Origin: Endozoicomonas sp. OPT23
GTDB taxonomy: Bacteria > Pseudomonadota > Gammaproteobacteria > Pseudomonadales > Endozoicomonadaceae
Reading direction: 5' to 3'
Assembly (NCBI RefSeq): GCF_009653635.1
Contig: NZ_PPFD01000001.1
Location: forward strand, 249,410 to 313,409
Length of the DNA: 64,000 nucleotides
Positions 16,176 to 24,635 of this stretch are shown piece after piece. Made by a program: the position numbers and the translations under genes. Within the stretch, counting starts at the first letter, position 1. Every line of letters starts with the position of its first letter. The notes under the pieces were generated by a model, which saw only the letters and a list, made by a program, of their open reading frames with translations, did no database searches and was not told the DNA's origin.

Positions 16176-16478
16176 ATGAATAAGGACGTTTATATCCGTG
16201 AGATAGAAAAACGACTCAGATTGATGTTCAGGTCATCAAAAGAAGGTTCTAAAACGTCAGACATTGAACGTCACAGACTGGAAGGCTTTATGTCCGCTGC
16301 TGTTTTTATTGGCTATGCGAACAACAAGGAACTGTCGAAGCTGATGAATGATATTCATATTGAAGTGTTTGGCAAAAGCATTGAAGCGAAAAAAGCAGAA
16401 CAAAAAGCGATCTGGAAAAACAGTGCTATTGATTACAGCCAGTATGAAATTCCTACCGTTGAACGTGTAAACAGTTAA
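16176..16478 (+). CDS. Hypothetical 100-residue protein
   Basis: Not recognised at family level. A soluble, highly charged, mostly helical small protein (IREIEKRLRLMFRSSKEGSK... then LEGFMSAAVFIGYANNKELSKLMNDIHIEVFGKSIEAKKAEQ). It has no signal peptide or membrane segment. AAAAGGAG lies seven bases before the ATG, and the length and composition look like a true gene. It is the last gene of the plus-strand group that begins with metX and is closed by a strong bidirectional terminator. Confidence 0.7.
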   Translation: MNKDVYIREIEKRLRLMFRSSKEGSKTSDIERHRLEGFMSAAVFIGYANNKELSKLMNDIHIEVFGKSIEAKKAEQKAIWKNSAIDYSQYEIPTVERVNS

Positions 16479-16484
16479 GAAATA

Positions 16485-16511
16485 AGGTGGCTTGCTCAGA
16501 ACAAGCCACCT
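16485..16511. terminator. Bidirectional terminator between convergent genes
   Basis: The perfect 10-bp arms AGGTGGCTTG / CAAGCCACCT enclose a 7-base loop. Read on the minus strand it is followed by TATTTCTTAA, so it ends the lactate operon; on the plus strand it ends the small hypothetical gene. Confidence 0.9.
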
Positions 16512-16519
16512 CAACAATA

Positions 16520-19366
16520 CTACTGAGCACAGCGATCCAGCAGATAAGCAATGGAGTGGTATGGCACACCACTGTGGTGGCTTAGTCCTATCTCGCAGGT
16601 TCTGTTGGCCGAAACTCCTTCACGACAATCGTCAGGCACCTGTGCATTCAATGGCTCCAGTGCGCTGGCATTGAGTTCCGGAACGGAAAAGCCTTTATCA
16701 CCGGCAAAGCCACAGCAGGTAATGTCTCTTGGCAGAACCATATTGGTTGTGCATTGGCTGACAATTTTCTTCAGTTTTTCACCATCACCCAGCTTCTGAA
16801 GACTGCAGGGGATATGAACCATCACAGGTTCATCAATGGCTTCAATATTAAGATCAGACAGCATGAAGTCATGAATAAATTCCACCAGATCATGAACCTT
16901 AAGGCTCTTTCTCTCACTCTTCTTATCAGAGTCCTTTTGTTGCCAGCTGCAGCTGCTGGTATCAGAAAGTACAGGCCATTCTCCCTTGTTACTTAACTCC
17001 CAAAGTTTGTTAAATAGCTCATCGGATTTAGCCTGAGCGGCTTCTGGCTGACCTTTGGACGCAAAAGGCTGTCCGCAACAGAGCTCGGAAATGGTGTCGG
17101 GAATAATGACACTGTAGCCCGCCTTTCCCAGCAACCTCTTAACGACAGCAACCTGTGATTCGCTTTCAAAATCCATCCGTGACGGTGCCATATTTCGACT
17201 GGCACAGCTTGGGAAGTAGACGACTGTTTTTGAATTTGAGTTTTTAGGTTTTGCGACTTCTTTCAGAGGTTTCTGGTCAGCTGCTTTTGGCATGGCATCC
17301 AGCCACAAAGGCATTTTATTACCAGACAGTTTTCGTGCAGTGCCGGTAATGCTCGTCATGGCATCGGTACCAATGATTCCGTGCACTGCGTCAGCGGTCG
17401 CAAGTGTTGCTCTGGTAATTTTGGTGGTAGTAGCGAAGTGCTTCGCCAGCAACCGGGCTTTACCTTTATGTTTCTCGTTTCTTTCAGAGCGCAGTTTCAG
17501 CGTCAGTTCGCCCGTGTTGATGCCAACCGGGCATCGGGTTGAACAGAGGCCACAGGCGGCACAGGTGTCGATTCCCTGCCAGGCATAGTCTTTCTCAAGC
17601 TCTTTAAGCCGTGCCTGATCCTGAGCTGTTTTTGCTTCACGGCGCAGATGGCTGATTTCACGCCAGAGTACGATACGTTTTCTTGGGGTCAGGGTCAGGT
17701 TTTGAGAAGGGCAGGCCGGTTCGCAGAAACCACACTCAATGCACTTATCCACAAGTTCATCAGCGGCCGGCATTGGTTTGAGGTTGCGAATATGAGCCAG
17801 ATCATCGTCGTTAATAATAACGCCAGGATTCAGCAGGTTATCCGGATCAAATAGAGACTTGATGGCTCTCATCAACTGATAAGCGTCTTTGCCCCATTCC
17901 AGTTCAACGTAAGGTGCCATATTTCGACCAGTGCCATGCTCTGCTTTCAGAGAGCCACCAAACTCTACGGCAACCAACTGGGAAACGTCGTCCATAAACT
18001 GGCGATAGCGTTCGGTCTCAGCTTCGGTATCGAAAGCCTGCGTGAAGACAAAGTGCAGGTTGCCTTCCAGTGCATGACCAAAGATCAATGCTTCGCTGTA
18101 AGCGTACTTATCAAACAGATCCTGGAGTTTGTGAACGCCTTCCGTCAGCAGCTCAACAGGAAAGGCTACGTCTTCGATGATAACCGTTGTGCCAGTCTCT
18201 CTGACGGCACCCACTGCCGGGAACAAGCCTTTGCGAATGGCCCAGAGAGCCGCGTATTCACTTTCGATGCTGGTAAAGGCAACCCGTTCGTGAACAGGGA
18301 ATTGAGTCAGAACGGTTTCAATTTCACTGATACGTGATTGAAGTGTTTCTTCATTCTCCCCACGGGTTTCGATCAACAGGGCGCAGGCTGATTTGGGGAG
18401 CTTGTCATTAATGAATTCTGGTAGGCCAGGCTTGCCTGCGACTGACATCATGGCTCGATGATCCATCAGTTCCACAGAATCAACAGGCGCTGACTTCAGT
18501 GTTGTTACTGCACGACAGCAGTTTTCCACATCCGGGAAAACGACCAGTGATGATGCTTTATGGGGGTGATCAGGAACGGTGTTGTAGGTAACCGATGAGA
18601 TAAAGCCGAGCGTGCCTTCAGAACCAATCATCAGGTGAGAAAGAATGTCGACAGGATCTCTAAAGTCGACCAGAGCGTTGATACTGAGACCTGTGGTGTT
18701 CTTAAGGCGATATTTATGCTGAATTTTTTCTTTCAGCTCGGTATTGCTATGGACTCGTTCTGACAGAGCTTTCAGATTAGCCAGTAAGCCCTGATGTTGA
18801 TTCTTGAACTGCTCAACACTTGTTGCGTTGCCAGTATCGAGTAATGTGCCATCAGCCAGCACCAGACGAATACTGTCCAAGGTGTGATAAGTGTTCTGAG
18901 CAACGCCGCAGCACATACCACTGGCGTTGTTAGCAGCGATGCCACCAATACGACAGGTGTTTATTGAAGCCGGGTCAGGTCCAATTTTTCGACCCAGAGG
19001 TGCCAGAATAGCGTTGGCTTCAGCACCAATAACACCGGCTTCAAGGCGAATCTTTTCGCCATTCTCAAGAATACTGTGACCTGTCCAGCCCTTACTGGCG
19101 ATGACCAGAACAGAGTCCGTAATAGCCTGACCGGAAAGGCTGGTACCAGCCGCTCTGAAAGTGACAGGAACTTTATACTTAGCCGCTTCCATAATAATCA
19201 ACTGAATTTCCTGTTCGGACTCAGCCAGTATTACCAACTGAGGAATCAGTCGGTAAAACGAAGCATCTGTACCAAAAGCCAGAAGTCTGGAGGCATCCGA
19301 GATCAGGCGCTGCTCGGTGATGGTGCTCTGAATAGCCTGATAGAAACTTTTAACCGCATTGTTCAT
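16520..19366 (-). CDS. dld: FAD/4Fe-4S D-lactate dehydrogenase, Dld-II type
   Basis: Predicted respiratory oxidation of D-lactate to pyruvate with electrons passed through FeS centres. The 948-residue protein joins three parts. The first is an FAD-binding oxidase half with VTFRAAGTSLSGQAITDSVLVI and IGPDPASINTCRIGGIAANNASGM, plus the oxidase C-domain ending in EHGTGRNMAPYVELEWG. The second is a ferredoxin-like pair CIECGFCEPACPS (about 540) and CAACGLCSTRCPVG (about 601). The third has two CCG-type cysteine domains with CCGQPFASKG (about 760) and CCGFAGDKG (about 883). This is the architecture of the Dld-II enzyme of Shewanella and Pseudomonas. It is encoded beside lutABC. Other 2-hydroxyacids such as D-2-hydroxyglutarate are possible substrates. 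It is separated from lutC by a repeat element. Confidence 0.9.
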   Translation of the reverse strand: MNNAVKSFYQAIQSTITEQRLISDASRLLAFGTDASFYRLIPQLVILAESEQEIQLIIMEAAKYKVPVTFRAAGTSLSGQAITDSVLVIASKGWTGHSILENGEKIRLEAGVIGAEANAILAPLGRKIGPDPASINTCRIGGIAANNASGMCCGVAQNTYHTLDSIRLVLADGTLLDTGNATSVEQFKNQHQGLLANLKALSERVHSNTELKEKIQHKYRLKNTTGLSINALVDFRDPVDILSHLMIGSEGTLGFISSVTYNTVPDHPHKASSLVVFPDVENCCRAVTTLKSAPVDSVELMDHRAMMSVAGKPGLPEFINDKLPKSACALLIETRGENEETLQSRISEIETVLTQFPVHERVAFTSIESEYAALWAIRKGLFPAVGAVRETGTTVIIEDVAFPVELLTEGVHKLQDLFDKYAYSEALIFGHALEGNLHFVFTQAFDTEAETERYRQFMDDVSQLVAVEFGGSLKAEHGTGRNMAPYVELEWGKDAYQLMRAIKSLFDPDNLLNPGVIINDDDLAHIRNLKPMPAADELVDKCIECGFCEPACPSQNLTLTPRKRIVLWREISHLRREAKTAQDQARLKELEKDYAWQGIDTCAACGLCSTRCPVGINTGELTLKLRSERNEKHKGKARLLAKHFATTTKITRATLATADAVHGIIGTDAMTSITGTARKLSGNKMPLWLDAMPKAADQKPLKEVAKPKNSNSKTVVYFPSCASRNMAPSRMDFESESQVAVVKRLLGKAGYSVIIPDTISELCCGQPFASKGQPEAAQAKSDELFNKLWELSNKGEWPVLSDTSSCSWQQKDSDKKSERKSLKVHDLVEFIHDFMLSDLNIEAIDEPVMVHIPCSLQKLGDGEKLKKIVSQCTTNMVLPRDITCCGFAGDKGFSVPELNASALEPLNAQVPDDCREGVSANRTCEIGLSHHSGVPYHSIAYLLDRCAQ

Positions 19367-19398
19367 TGTTATTTGACGTGCCTGAAAATTCTTATATT

Positions 19399-19477
19399 TG
19401 GAGTAACGACTACATAAGTGTGAAGACTTACGTAATCGAATTTATATGTACGGCTACATAAGGTAGCCGTTACTCCA
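19399..19477 (-). repeat. Chimaeric copy of the dispersed repeat (copy E)
   Basis: The 10-bp ends TGGAGTAACG / CGTTACTCCA are inverted repeats. The left half (about 19410-19441), read on the minus strand, matches the TTCGATTACGT...CACTTA module of the dispersed family at most positions. The usual GCCCGCC hairpin is replaced by CGGCTAC-ATAAG-GTAGCCG. The element fills the spacer between lutC and the dld gene, and its right end contains the lutC stop codon. Confidence 0.55.
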
Positions 19478-20117
19478 CCAACAGGATGATTAACTCTTTG
19501 GGGCCGTGAGCGCCGTAAGCCAGAATTCGGGCTATGTCGGCGGTCTTTGAAGGTCCGGACACCAGCAGAACATTGGTTGGCATGCCTGATGACCAACCTT
19601 CTGCATGAATCGTTTCTGCCAGGGTGTTGTGAATGTCTTCTGCTTTCAGCAATACCAGATGAACCGGAGGTACCAGCGACATGCTTCTTGGCTCCTGCTC
19701 GTCTGGCCAGAGCACCAGACTGCCGGTTTCAGCAATGGCGCTGCGGCAGGTTGTTAACGCAGCCGGTATGGAGAAGAAGAGCTTATCTTTATGATCATTC
19801 AGCTTTTCTGAGGAAATCAGTTCCAGTGAACGGCTCGCCAGTTTCTGTCCGGTTTCTTTTTGAGAGGAAACCAGCAGCTGGTTAATTTTTTTGTCTTTCA
19901 GAATATGTTCGACAGCTTCAGGCCAGCCCTGCTCTGACGTTCTATGAACCTCACCATTCACCGATGAAATCACGTTTATAAAGCGATCTACCTTTTCAGT
20001 CTGACTCCACTGATAGCTGGCGGCTGAACCTGAATCCTGAGATTGGTCAATGGGTTGACTGTCCCCCAGTCCAGCTCGAAGTCTGGAAAGAATATTACTT
20101 CTTGCTTCAATACTCAT
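19470..20117 (-). CDS. lutC: LutC/LldG, LUD-domain subunit of L-lactate oxidation complex
   Basis: The third subunit of the LutABC (LldEFG) L-lactate dehydrogenase system, which oxidises L-lactate to pyruvate. The 215-residue protein has an N-terminal helical stretch (MSIEARSNILSRLRAGLG) and a LUD fold with ITSCR-like ALTTCRSAIAETGSLVLWPDEQEPRSMSLVPPVHLVLL and the C-terminal LLVSGPSKTADIARILAYGAHGPKEL motif. Its ATG overlaps the lutB stop codon by four bases, so the genes are coupled. The repeat element begins within its stop codon. Confidence 0.93.
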   Translation of the reverse strand: MSIEARSNILSRLRAGLGDSQPIDQSQDSGSAASYQWSQTEKVDRFINVISSVNGEVHRTSEQGWPEAVEHILKDKKINQLLVSSQKETGQKLASRSLELISSEKLNDHKDKLFFSIPAALTTCRSAIAETGSLVLWPDEQEPRSMSLVPPVHLVLLKAEDIHNTLAETIHAEGWSSGMPTNVLLVSGPSKTADIARILAYGAHGPKELIILLVE

Positions 20118-21586
20118 TGAGAACCTCCAGCTTCTTTATTACGAGACTGTTCCTGTTCTTTGCGATAATTTTTCACAAGAGAGTGAAGGCTCTTGCTGGC
20201 TGGTTTTGGCGATGTTCGATAGTCCGTCCAGCCTTTCATTTTTGATGGAGTCAGGCCACGAAGAAGAGTGGCAGACAGCGCAAAGGTACGATAAAGAGCA
20301 GGAGAGCTGTAGAGCTTACTCCAGCTTCCCCAGGCGGCTTTTTCTGTGTGAGTGTATTTGGCACCGTGACCGCGAATAACCGGATCTTCATCTTTCTTAA
20401 GCTTTCTGACACCTTCGTGTCTCAGCCTTCGCAGCAAATCCGGAATAGGGATCTTAACAGGGCAGACTTCACTGCAGGCGCCGCACAAACTGGAAGCGCT
20501 AGGCAGATCTTTGGTCGCTTCAAGTCCCAGCAGGTGGGGTGACAAAATAGAACCAATAGGGCCTGGATAGGTAGTGCCATAGGCGTGACCGCCCAGACGG
20601 GTATAAACAGGGCAATGGTTCATGCAGGCAGCACAACGAATGCATTGCAATGTCTGTCGCATCTCTTCGTCAGCAAAGGGAATGGTACGACCATTGTCCA
20701 GCAATACCAGATGCACTTCTTCCGGGCCGCCTTCATCACCTTTACGCGGTGAGGAAATCATATTCACATACGTGGTGATGGGCTGGCCGGTAGCGGAATT
20801 GGTCAACAGGGTCAGCAACGGTGGTAGGTCATCTAGGTGCTCGATCACCTTCTCGATACCGGTCATGGCGATATGAACTTTAGGGACTGTTGTCGCCAGA
20901 CGACCATTGCCTTCATTCTCGACCAGCACCAGCGAACCGGTTTCAGCCACCATAAAGTTAACACCGGTCAGTCCTATATCTGCCGAGTGAAACTGTTTTC
21001 TTAGCTCTTTTCTGGCGGCCTGTATTAAAGCATCGACGTTTTCTGTGTATTCACAGTCGTCCAGGTTCTGCTCGAACAGTTCAGCAATCGCTTCCTTACT
21101 CTTGTGAATAGCTGGCATCACGATATGAGAAGGCTTCTCTTCTGCCAGTTGCAGAATATATTCACCCATATCAGCCTCGACGGGATGAATGCCTTTTTTT
21201 TCCAGAAACTCATTCAGTTCGGTTTCTTCACTGACCATGGACTTGCCCTTGATCATGGTCTTGGCGCCATGATGCTGAGCAATATCCAGCACTGTCTGGT
21301 TGGCTTCTTCCGATGATTCTGCCCAGTGAACTCTTATGCCGTTCTCTTTAAGTTTGGCTTCAAGCTGTTCCAGCAAATCAGGCAGTTTTGAAAGTGCACG
21401 CTTTCTAATACTGGCACCCAGCGTACGCAACTCCTGCAGCTTTACATCGTCAGTAAAGCTACTGCTGCGCTTATCCATCAGGAAGTCCATGGCTTCCCGA
21501 AAGTTGGTACGCAGGGCTGGGTTGTTCAGATCTCTCTCTACCCGTTGATCGAAACCTAGATCGTGTAAAGGGATTTGCTCAGACAT
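20114..21586 (-). CDS. lutB: LutB/LldF, iron-sulfur subunit of L-lactate oxidation complex
   Basis: The central FeS subunit of the LutABC complex. It is a 490-residue protein. The first ~300 residues form a LUD-like domain (VHWAESSEEANQTVLDIAQ, KTMIKGKSMVSEETELNEFL, FMVAETGSLVLVENEGNGR). Two 4Fe-4S motifs follow: CIRCAACMNHCPVY (about 313-326) and CGACSEVCPVKIPI (about 366-379). The C-terminus is a LutB-type tail. It overlaps lutA by 8 bases and lutC by 4 bases, which marks a tightly coupled operon. Confidence 0.95.
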   Translation of the reverse strand: MSEQIPLHDLGFDQRVERDLNNPALRTNFREAMDFLMDKRSSSFTDDVKLQELRTLGASIRKRALSKLPDLLEQLEAKLKENGIRVHWAESSEEANQTVLDIAQHHGAKTMIKGKSMVSEETELNEFLEKKGIHPVEADMGEYILQLAEEKPSHIVMPAIHKSKEAIAELFEQNLDDCEYTENVDALIQAARKELRKQFHSADIGLTGVNFMVAETGSLVLVENEGNGRLATTVPKVHIAMTGIEKVIEHLDDLPPLLTLLTNSATGQPITTYVNMISSPRKGDEGGPEEVHLVLLDNGRTIPFADEEMRQTLQCIRCAACMNHCPVYTRLGGHAYGTTYPGPIGSILSPHLLGLEATKDLPSASSLCGACSEVCPVKIPIPDLLRRLRHEGVRKLKKDEDPVIRGHGAKYTHTEKAAWGSWSKLYSSPALYRTFALSATLLRGLTPSKMKGWTDYRTSPKPASKSLHSLVKNYRKEQEQSRNKEAGGSQ

Positions 21587-22427
21587 TAGACTCTCCCTCC
21601 GACTGCATGGATGTTCGCTCCCAGAGGTAGCTGGCGATATGGGTACCTTTCAATTCATGACCCTGAAAATCCAGCGCTCCATTGATATTCATCAAACAGG
21701 CGTAATCGGCACTGATCAGGCGATCGGGCTCGATATCAGTAATGGCTTTTACCTTGTCGTTTACCATGGCACCGGAAATATCCGGATAACGGACGCAGAA
21801 AGAACCACCAAAACCGCAGCATTCAAACTCATGGTCGTGCACTTTGCGGGCGACATTCTTTAAAGAATCAATCAGCTGCCAGCCGGTCTTGTGAACATTC
21901 ATCTCTCTACGGGCAGAGCATGAGGTGTGGACGGCTACCGTTTGAGGTTCGCCTTTATCTTCAGGCTGATAGTTCAGGACGTGAACAAGAAATTCGGTGA
22001 ATTCAAATACCCGATCAGCAAACTTTTTTGCGTGATTCTCTTCAGGAAGGCCTTTAAACATCGAAGGATAGTGATGGTGCATCATGCCACCGCAGGAGCC
22101 GGAAAGAACAACTACAGGATAATTTTCAGCCATTACTTCCATTTGCATTCGAGCAACTGCACGAGCTTCGTCGTCATATCCCGAAGTATAAGCCGGTTGC
22201 CCACAGCAAGTTTGTTTGTCTGGAAATACAACATCAATGCCTTCCTGTTCGAGGAGCTTTAAAGCGTCAAGACCAGCCTCCGGTTGGAGAAGGTCAACAA
22301 GACAGGTGCCGTAGAGGTAAACCTTCTCCGGCTTCTCTGGGTAAGCTCTTGGTTCAGGTGCCAGACATTTCCGGGGTTCATCACTTCCCGTTTGATCTGG
22401 CATAGCATTGACAAACAAATCAGACAT
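21579..22427 (-). CDS. lutA: LutA/LldE, CCG-domain subunit of L-lactate oxidation complex
   Basis: The first gene of the lactate operon. The 282-residue protein carries two CCG-type cysteine domains: KVYLYGTCLVDLLQPEAG...QTCCGQPAYTSGY in the first and VAVHTSCSARREM...CCGFGGSFCVRYPDISG in the second. These are as in LutA/LldE and in heterodisulfide reductase/glycolate oxidase subunits. The first ~30 residues (MPDQTGSDEPRKCLAPEPR) extend beyond the usual start and may be a local elongation. Promoter and operator lie in the 176-bp space shared with divergent lldR. Confidence 0.94.
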   Translation of the reverse strand: MSDLFVNAMPDQTGSDEPRKCLAPEPRAYPEKPEKVYLYGTCLVDLLQPEAGLDALKLLEQEGIDVVFPDKQTCCGQPAYTSGYDDEARAVARMQMEVMAENYPVVVLSGSCGGMMHHHYPSMFKGLPEENHAKKFADRVFEFTEFLVHVLNYQPEDKGEPQTVAVHTSCSARREMNVHKTGWQLIDSLKNVARKVHDHEFECCGFGGSFCVRYPDISGAMVNDKVKAITDIEPDRLISADYACLMNINGALDFQGHELKGTHIASYLWERTSMQSEGESNV

Positions 22428-22443
22428 TTTATTATTCTCTTTA

Positions 22444-22460
22444 AATTGGTATGACCAATT
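22444..22460. promoter_or_regulatory. LldR-type operator
   Basis: AATTGGT-ATG-ACCAATT is a perfect 7+3+7 dyad, 17 bp upstream of the lutA start. It contains TTGGTATGACCAA, which fits the TNGTNNNACNA consensus of FadR-subfamily GntR repressors. The divergent gene encodes such a regulator. Confidence 0.8.
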
Positions 22461-22603
22461 ATCCAGTTTGCAAAATGATAATGATCCTCCCCTGCTGCTG
22501 TCAATTACTGATCGTTGTTGATTGAGGTTGGTAAATACTTGAATAAAGCACTGGTTATGGTTTCAATAACCTCCCATGCAAACACTGACCGGAACGCAAC
22601 GGC

Positions 22604-23356
22604 TTGAAACAACAGACTCTGGCAGAACGAATAACAGAAAAACTGGAAACCCTGATTGTTGAAGGTGTCTTTCGACCGGGTGATCGGTTACCTGCTGAAC
22701 GGCAGCTGTCCGAGCAACTGGGTGTATCCAGGCCTTCTTTGCGCTCGGCTCTGCAAAGTCTGGCAGTAAAAGGAATCATTCGTTCCCGTCAGGGGGGTGG
22801 GCATTTTGTGACTGAGGCATTGACCAGTTCTCTTACCGATCCGCTGCTTGATCTGCTGGGGAAACACCCGGAAGCAAGAGATGATGTGCTGGAATTTCGT
22901 TTTCTTTTGGAGGGCGCCAGTGCTTCATATGCCGCTCAAAGAGCAACAGAGCAGGACTGTGATAATTTAAAGCAGGCTTTTGCAGAGCTTGAACAGGCCA
23001 TGGAGAAAAACGACAGAGAACGTGAAAGCAAAGCCGATCTGGACTTCCACCTGGCTATCGCTGAAGCGTCACACAATATGGTGTTACTGCATTCCATGCG
23101 AAGCATGTTCAGTATGTTGAAACATAATATTTACACCAATATTGGCGGTTTATACGACAGGAATGTCACAGGTGAAGATTTGAGGCTTCAGCATAAAGCT
23201 ATTCTGGAAGCGATACTGGCAGGTAATTCGGTAGACGCAAAAGAAGCCGCTGAGCAGCATATTCTTTATGTGCAGCAAGCGTTGTCGAAGCTGGAACAAC
23301 AGCAGAAGCGTAATCAAAGAGCCAAAAGCAGGAAGGGAGAACTGGAACCGGTATAA
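22604..23356 (+). CDS. lldR: LldR, FadR-family lactate-responsive regulator
   Basis: A GntR-superfamily repressor with an N-terminal winged helix (LETLIVEGVFRPGDRLPAERQLSEQLGVSRPSLRSALQSLAVKGII, residues 10-60) and a C-terminal FCD effector domain. The FCD metal/ligand-type residues are in DLDFHLAIAEASHN and LQHKAILEAILAGN. It lies divergently from lutABC with one dyad operator between, so derepression by lactate is the expected control. The start is a TTG at 22604. An in-frame stop codon at 22586 rules out upstream starts, and the nearby ATG at 22576 is out of frame. The Lys/Gln-rich C-terminal tail is longer than usual. It converges on trmB. Confidence 0.92.
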   Translation: MKQQTLAERITEKLETLIVEGVFRPGDRLPAERQLSEQLGVSRPSLRSALQSLAVKGIIRSRQGGGHFVTEALTSSLTDPLLDLLGKHPEARDDVLEFRFLLEGASASYAAQRATEQDCDNLKQAFAELEQAMEKNDRERESKADLDFHLAIAEASHNMVLLHSMRSMFSMLKHNIYTNIGGLYDRNVTGEDLRLQHKAILEAILAGNSVDAKEAAEQHILYVQQALSKLEQQQKRNQRAKSRKGELEPV

Positions 23357-23368
23357 CGCGGTTCCAGT
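23341..23368. terminator. Convergent hairpin lldR/trmB
   Basis: The 10-bp perfect arms ACTGGAACCG / CGGTTCCAGT enclose an 8-base loop that contains the lldR stop codon. It ends 12 bases before the trmB stop codon. There is no U-tract on either side, so termination is likely but not certain. Confidence 0.6.
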
Positions 23369-23379
23369 CAGTGCAGGAC

Positions 23380-24093
23380 TTAGGCCGTTTTCTCAAACAG
23401 CAAATCCCAAACACCATGTCCCAGACGCTGGCCGCGTTTTTCAAACTTGGTCAGTGGTCGGAAATCAGGGCGTGGAGCGTATTCACCTTCAGCGACAGTG
23501 TTCTTGAACCCTTCCGCAGCGGTCATCACTTCCATCATTTGTTCAGCGTAGTTCTCCCAGTCAGTTGCCAGGTGAATCACACCACCAACGGCCAGCTTGG
23601 GACGAATAGCCTGAATAAACTGATCCTTGATCAGGCGACGCTTGTGGTGACGTTTCTTGTGCCATGGGTCAGGGAAATAGATCTGGACACGGGACAGGCT
23701 GCCATCGGCAATACAGTCGCGCAGCACTTCTACGGCATCATCGCAGTAACTGCGGACGTTGGTCAGGCCAGCAGTCTGGGATTCGTTCAGCAGGCTGCCA
23801 ACGCCAGGACGATGCACTTCAATACCGATGAAGTTCTTATCCTGTTCGGCACCCGCCATAGCTACAAGGGAAACACCCATGCCGTAGCCGATTTCCAGTA
23901 CAACCGGTGCATCCCGGCCAAAGGTTGCGCTGATATCCAGTGGGCCATCTTCTTTCTTCAGCCCCCAGTTTTCCCAGCACTCATCCCAGCCACGTCGCTG
24001 GCCAGTGGTCATACGACCGGCACGAAGCACGAAGCTTTTAATTTCCCGGCGTTGTACTTCGTCACCAGGCTCTACAGCAGAATCATCACTCAT
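23380..24093 (-). CDS. trmB: tRNA (guanine-N7-)-methyltransferase
   Basis: Methylates G46 in the variable loop of tRNAs with SAM. The 237-residue protein has SAM motif [33 protein letters not shown], and the TrmB landmark [18 protein letters not shown], followed by [19 protein letters not shown] chose the start at 24093 (MSDDSAVEP), because the longer frame to 24234 adds 47 residues without family similarity and would cross the preceding hairpin. It lies between lldR (convergent) and the DUF423 gene; in many gammaproteobacteria it stands elsewhere. Confidence 0.95.
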   Translation of the reverse strand: MSDDSAVEPGDEVQRREIKSFVLRAGRMTTGQRRGWDECWENWGLKKEDGPLDISATFGRDAPVVLEIGYGMGVSLVAMAGAEQDKNFIGIEVHRPGVGSLLNESQTAGLTNVRSYCDDAVEVLRDCIADGSLSRVQIYFPDPWHKKRHHKRRLIKDQFIQAIRPKLAVGGVIHLATDWENYAEQMMEVMTAAEGFKNTVAEGEYAPRPDFRPLTKFEKRGQRLGHGVWDLLFEKTA

Positions 24094-24202
24094 GAAGGCA
24101 GATCGTTCGATAATGAAAAACCGCCGTACAATACCGAGTAGTGAGGCATTTGGAAATAGCGGTTCATCGGGATTGAGTATTTTTGAAGTTAATACCAACT
24201 TA

Positions 24203-24236
24203 GGTTGGGTTAGAGTCAAAGGCTCGTAACCCAACC
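24203..24236. terminator. Terminator-like hairpin between the DUF423 gene and trmB
   Basis: The 10-bp perfect arms GGTTGGGTTA / TAACCCAACC enclose an inner GAG/CTC pairing. It lies just past the stop codon of the minus-strand DUF423 gene, and the trmB side is A/T-rich. Confidence 0.6.
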
Positions 24237-24242
24237 ATTTGA

Positions 24243-24620
24243 TTAGTTGGTTTTAATTTCTCGTGCAGACAAAGCCAGTAATAACCAGCCCAACATAAAG
24301 CTGACACCACCCAAGGGTGTAATGGCGCCGAGCCAGGTAATACCGGTTAGAGCCATCAGATAAAGACTGCCAGAGAACAGCAGAAGACCGGCAATAAAGA
24401 GCCTTCCGCTCCACCGGAGCTTACTGATGTTCGGGAACAGATGAATCAATACAGCCAGCAGAATCAGCACCAGACTGTGATAAAACTGATAATCTGTTGA
24501 TGTTGCCCAGACAGCTGTCATTCGTTCTGACAGTTGTCCTTTCAGGGCATGGGCACCAAAGGCACCCAGTCCAACCGAAAGCATGCCACTCAAAGCGCCG
24601 GTAACCAGAAAAGCTCTCAT
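24243..24620 (-). CDS. DUF423 inner-membrane protein (YgdD-like)
   Basis: A 125-residue, four-helix membrane protein. The N-terminal [19 protein letters not shown] block is diagnostic for DUF423. Hydrophobic segments lie at about 2-22, 48-64, 72-90 and 98-117. The function of the family is unknown. It lies 15 bp downstream of hemY and may be the last gene of the hemCDXY transcript. Confidence 0.88.
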   Translation of the reverse strand: MRAFLVTGALSGMLSVGLGAFGAHALKGQLSERMTAVWATSTDYQFYHSLVLILLAVLIHLFPNISKLRWSGRLFIAGLLLFSGSLYLMALTGITWLGAITPLGGVSFMLGWLLLALSAREIKTN

Positions 24621-24635
24621 TTAAAACTTCCCTGA

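Noticed and set aside
23371-24141. 256-codon plus-strand frame over trmB
   Set aside because: It is antisense to conserved trmB motifs ([14 protein letters not shown]) and has no plausible start.
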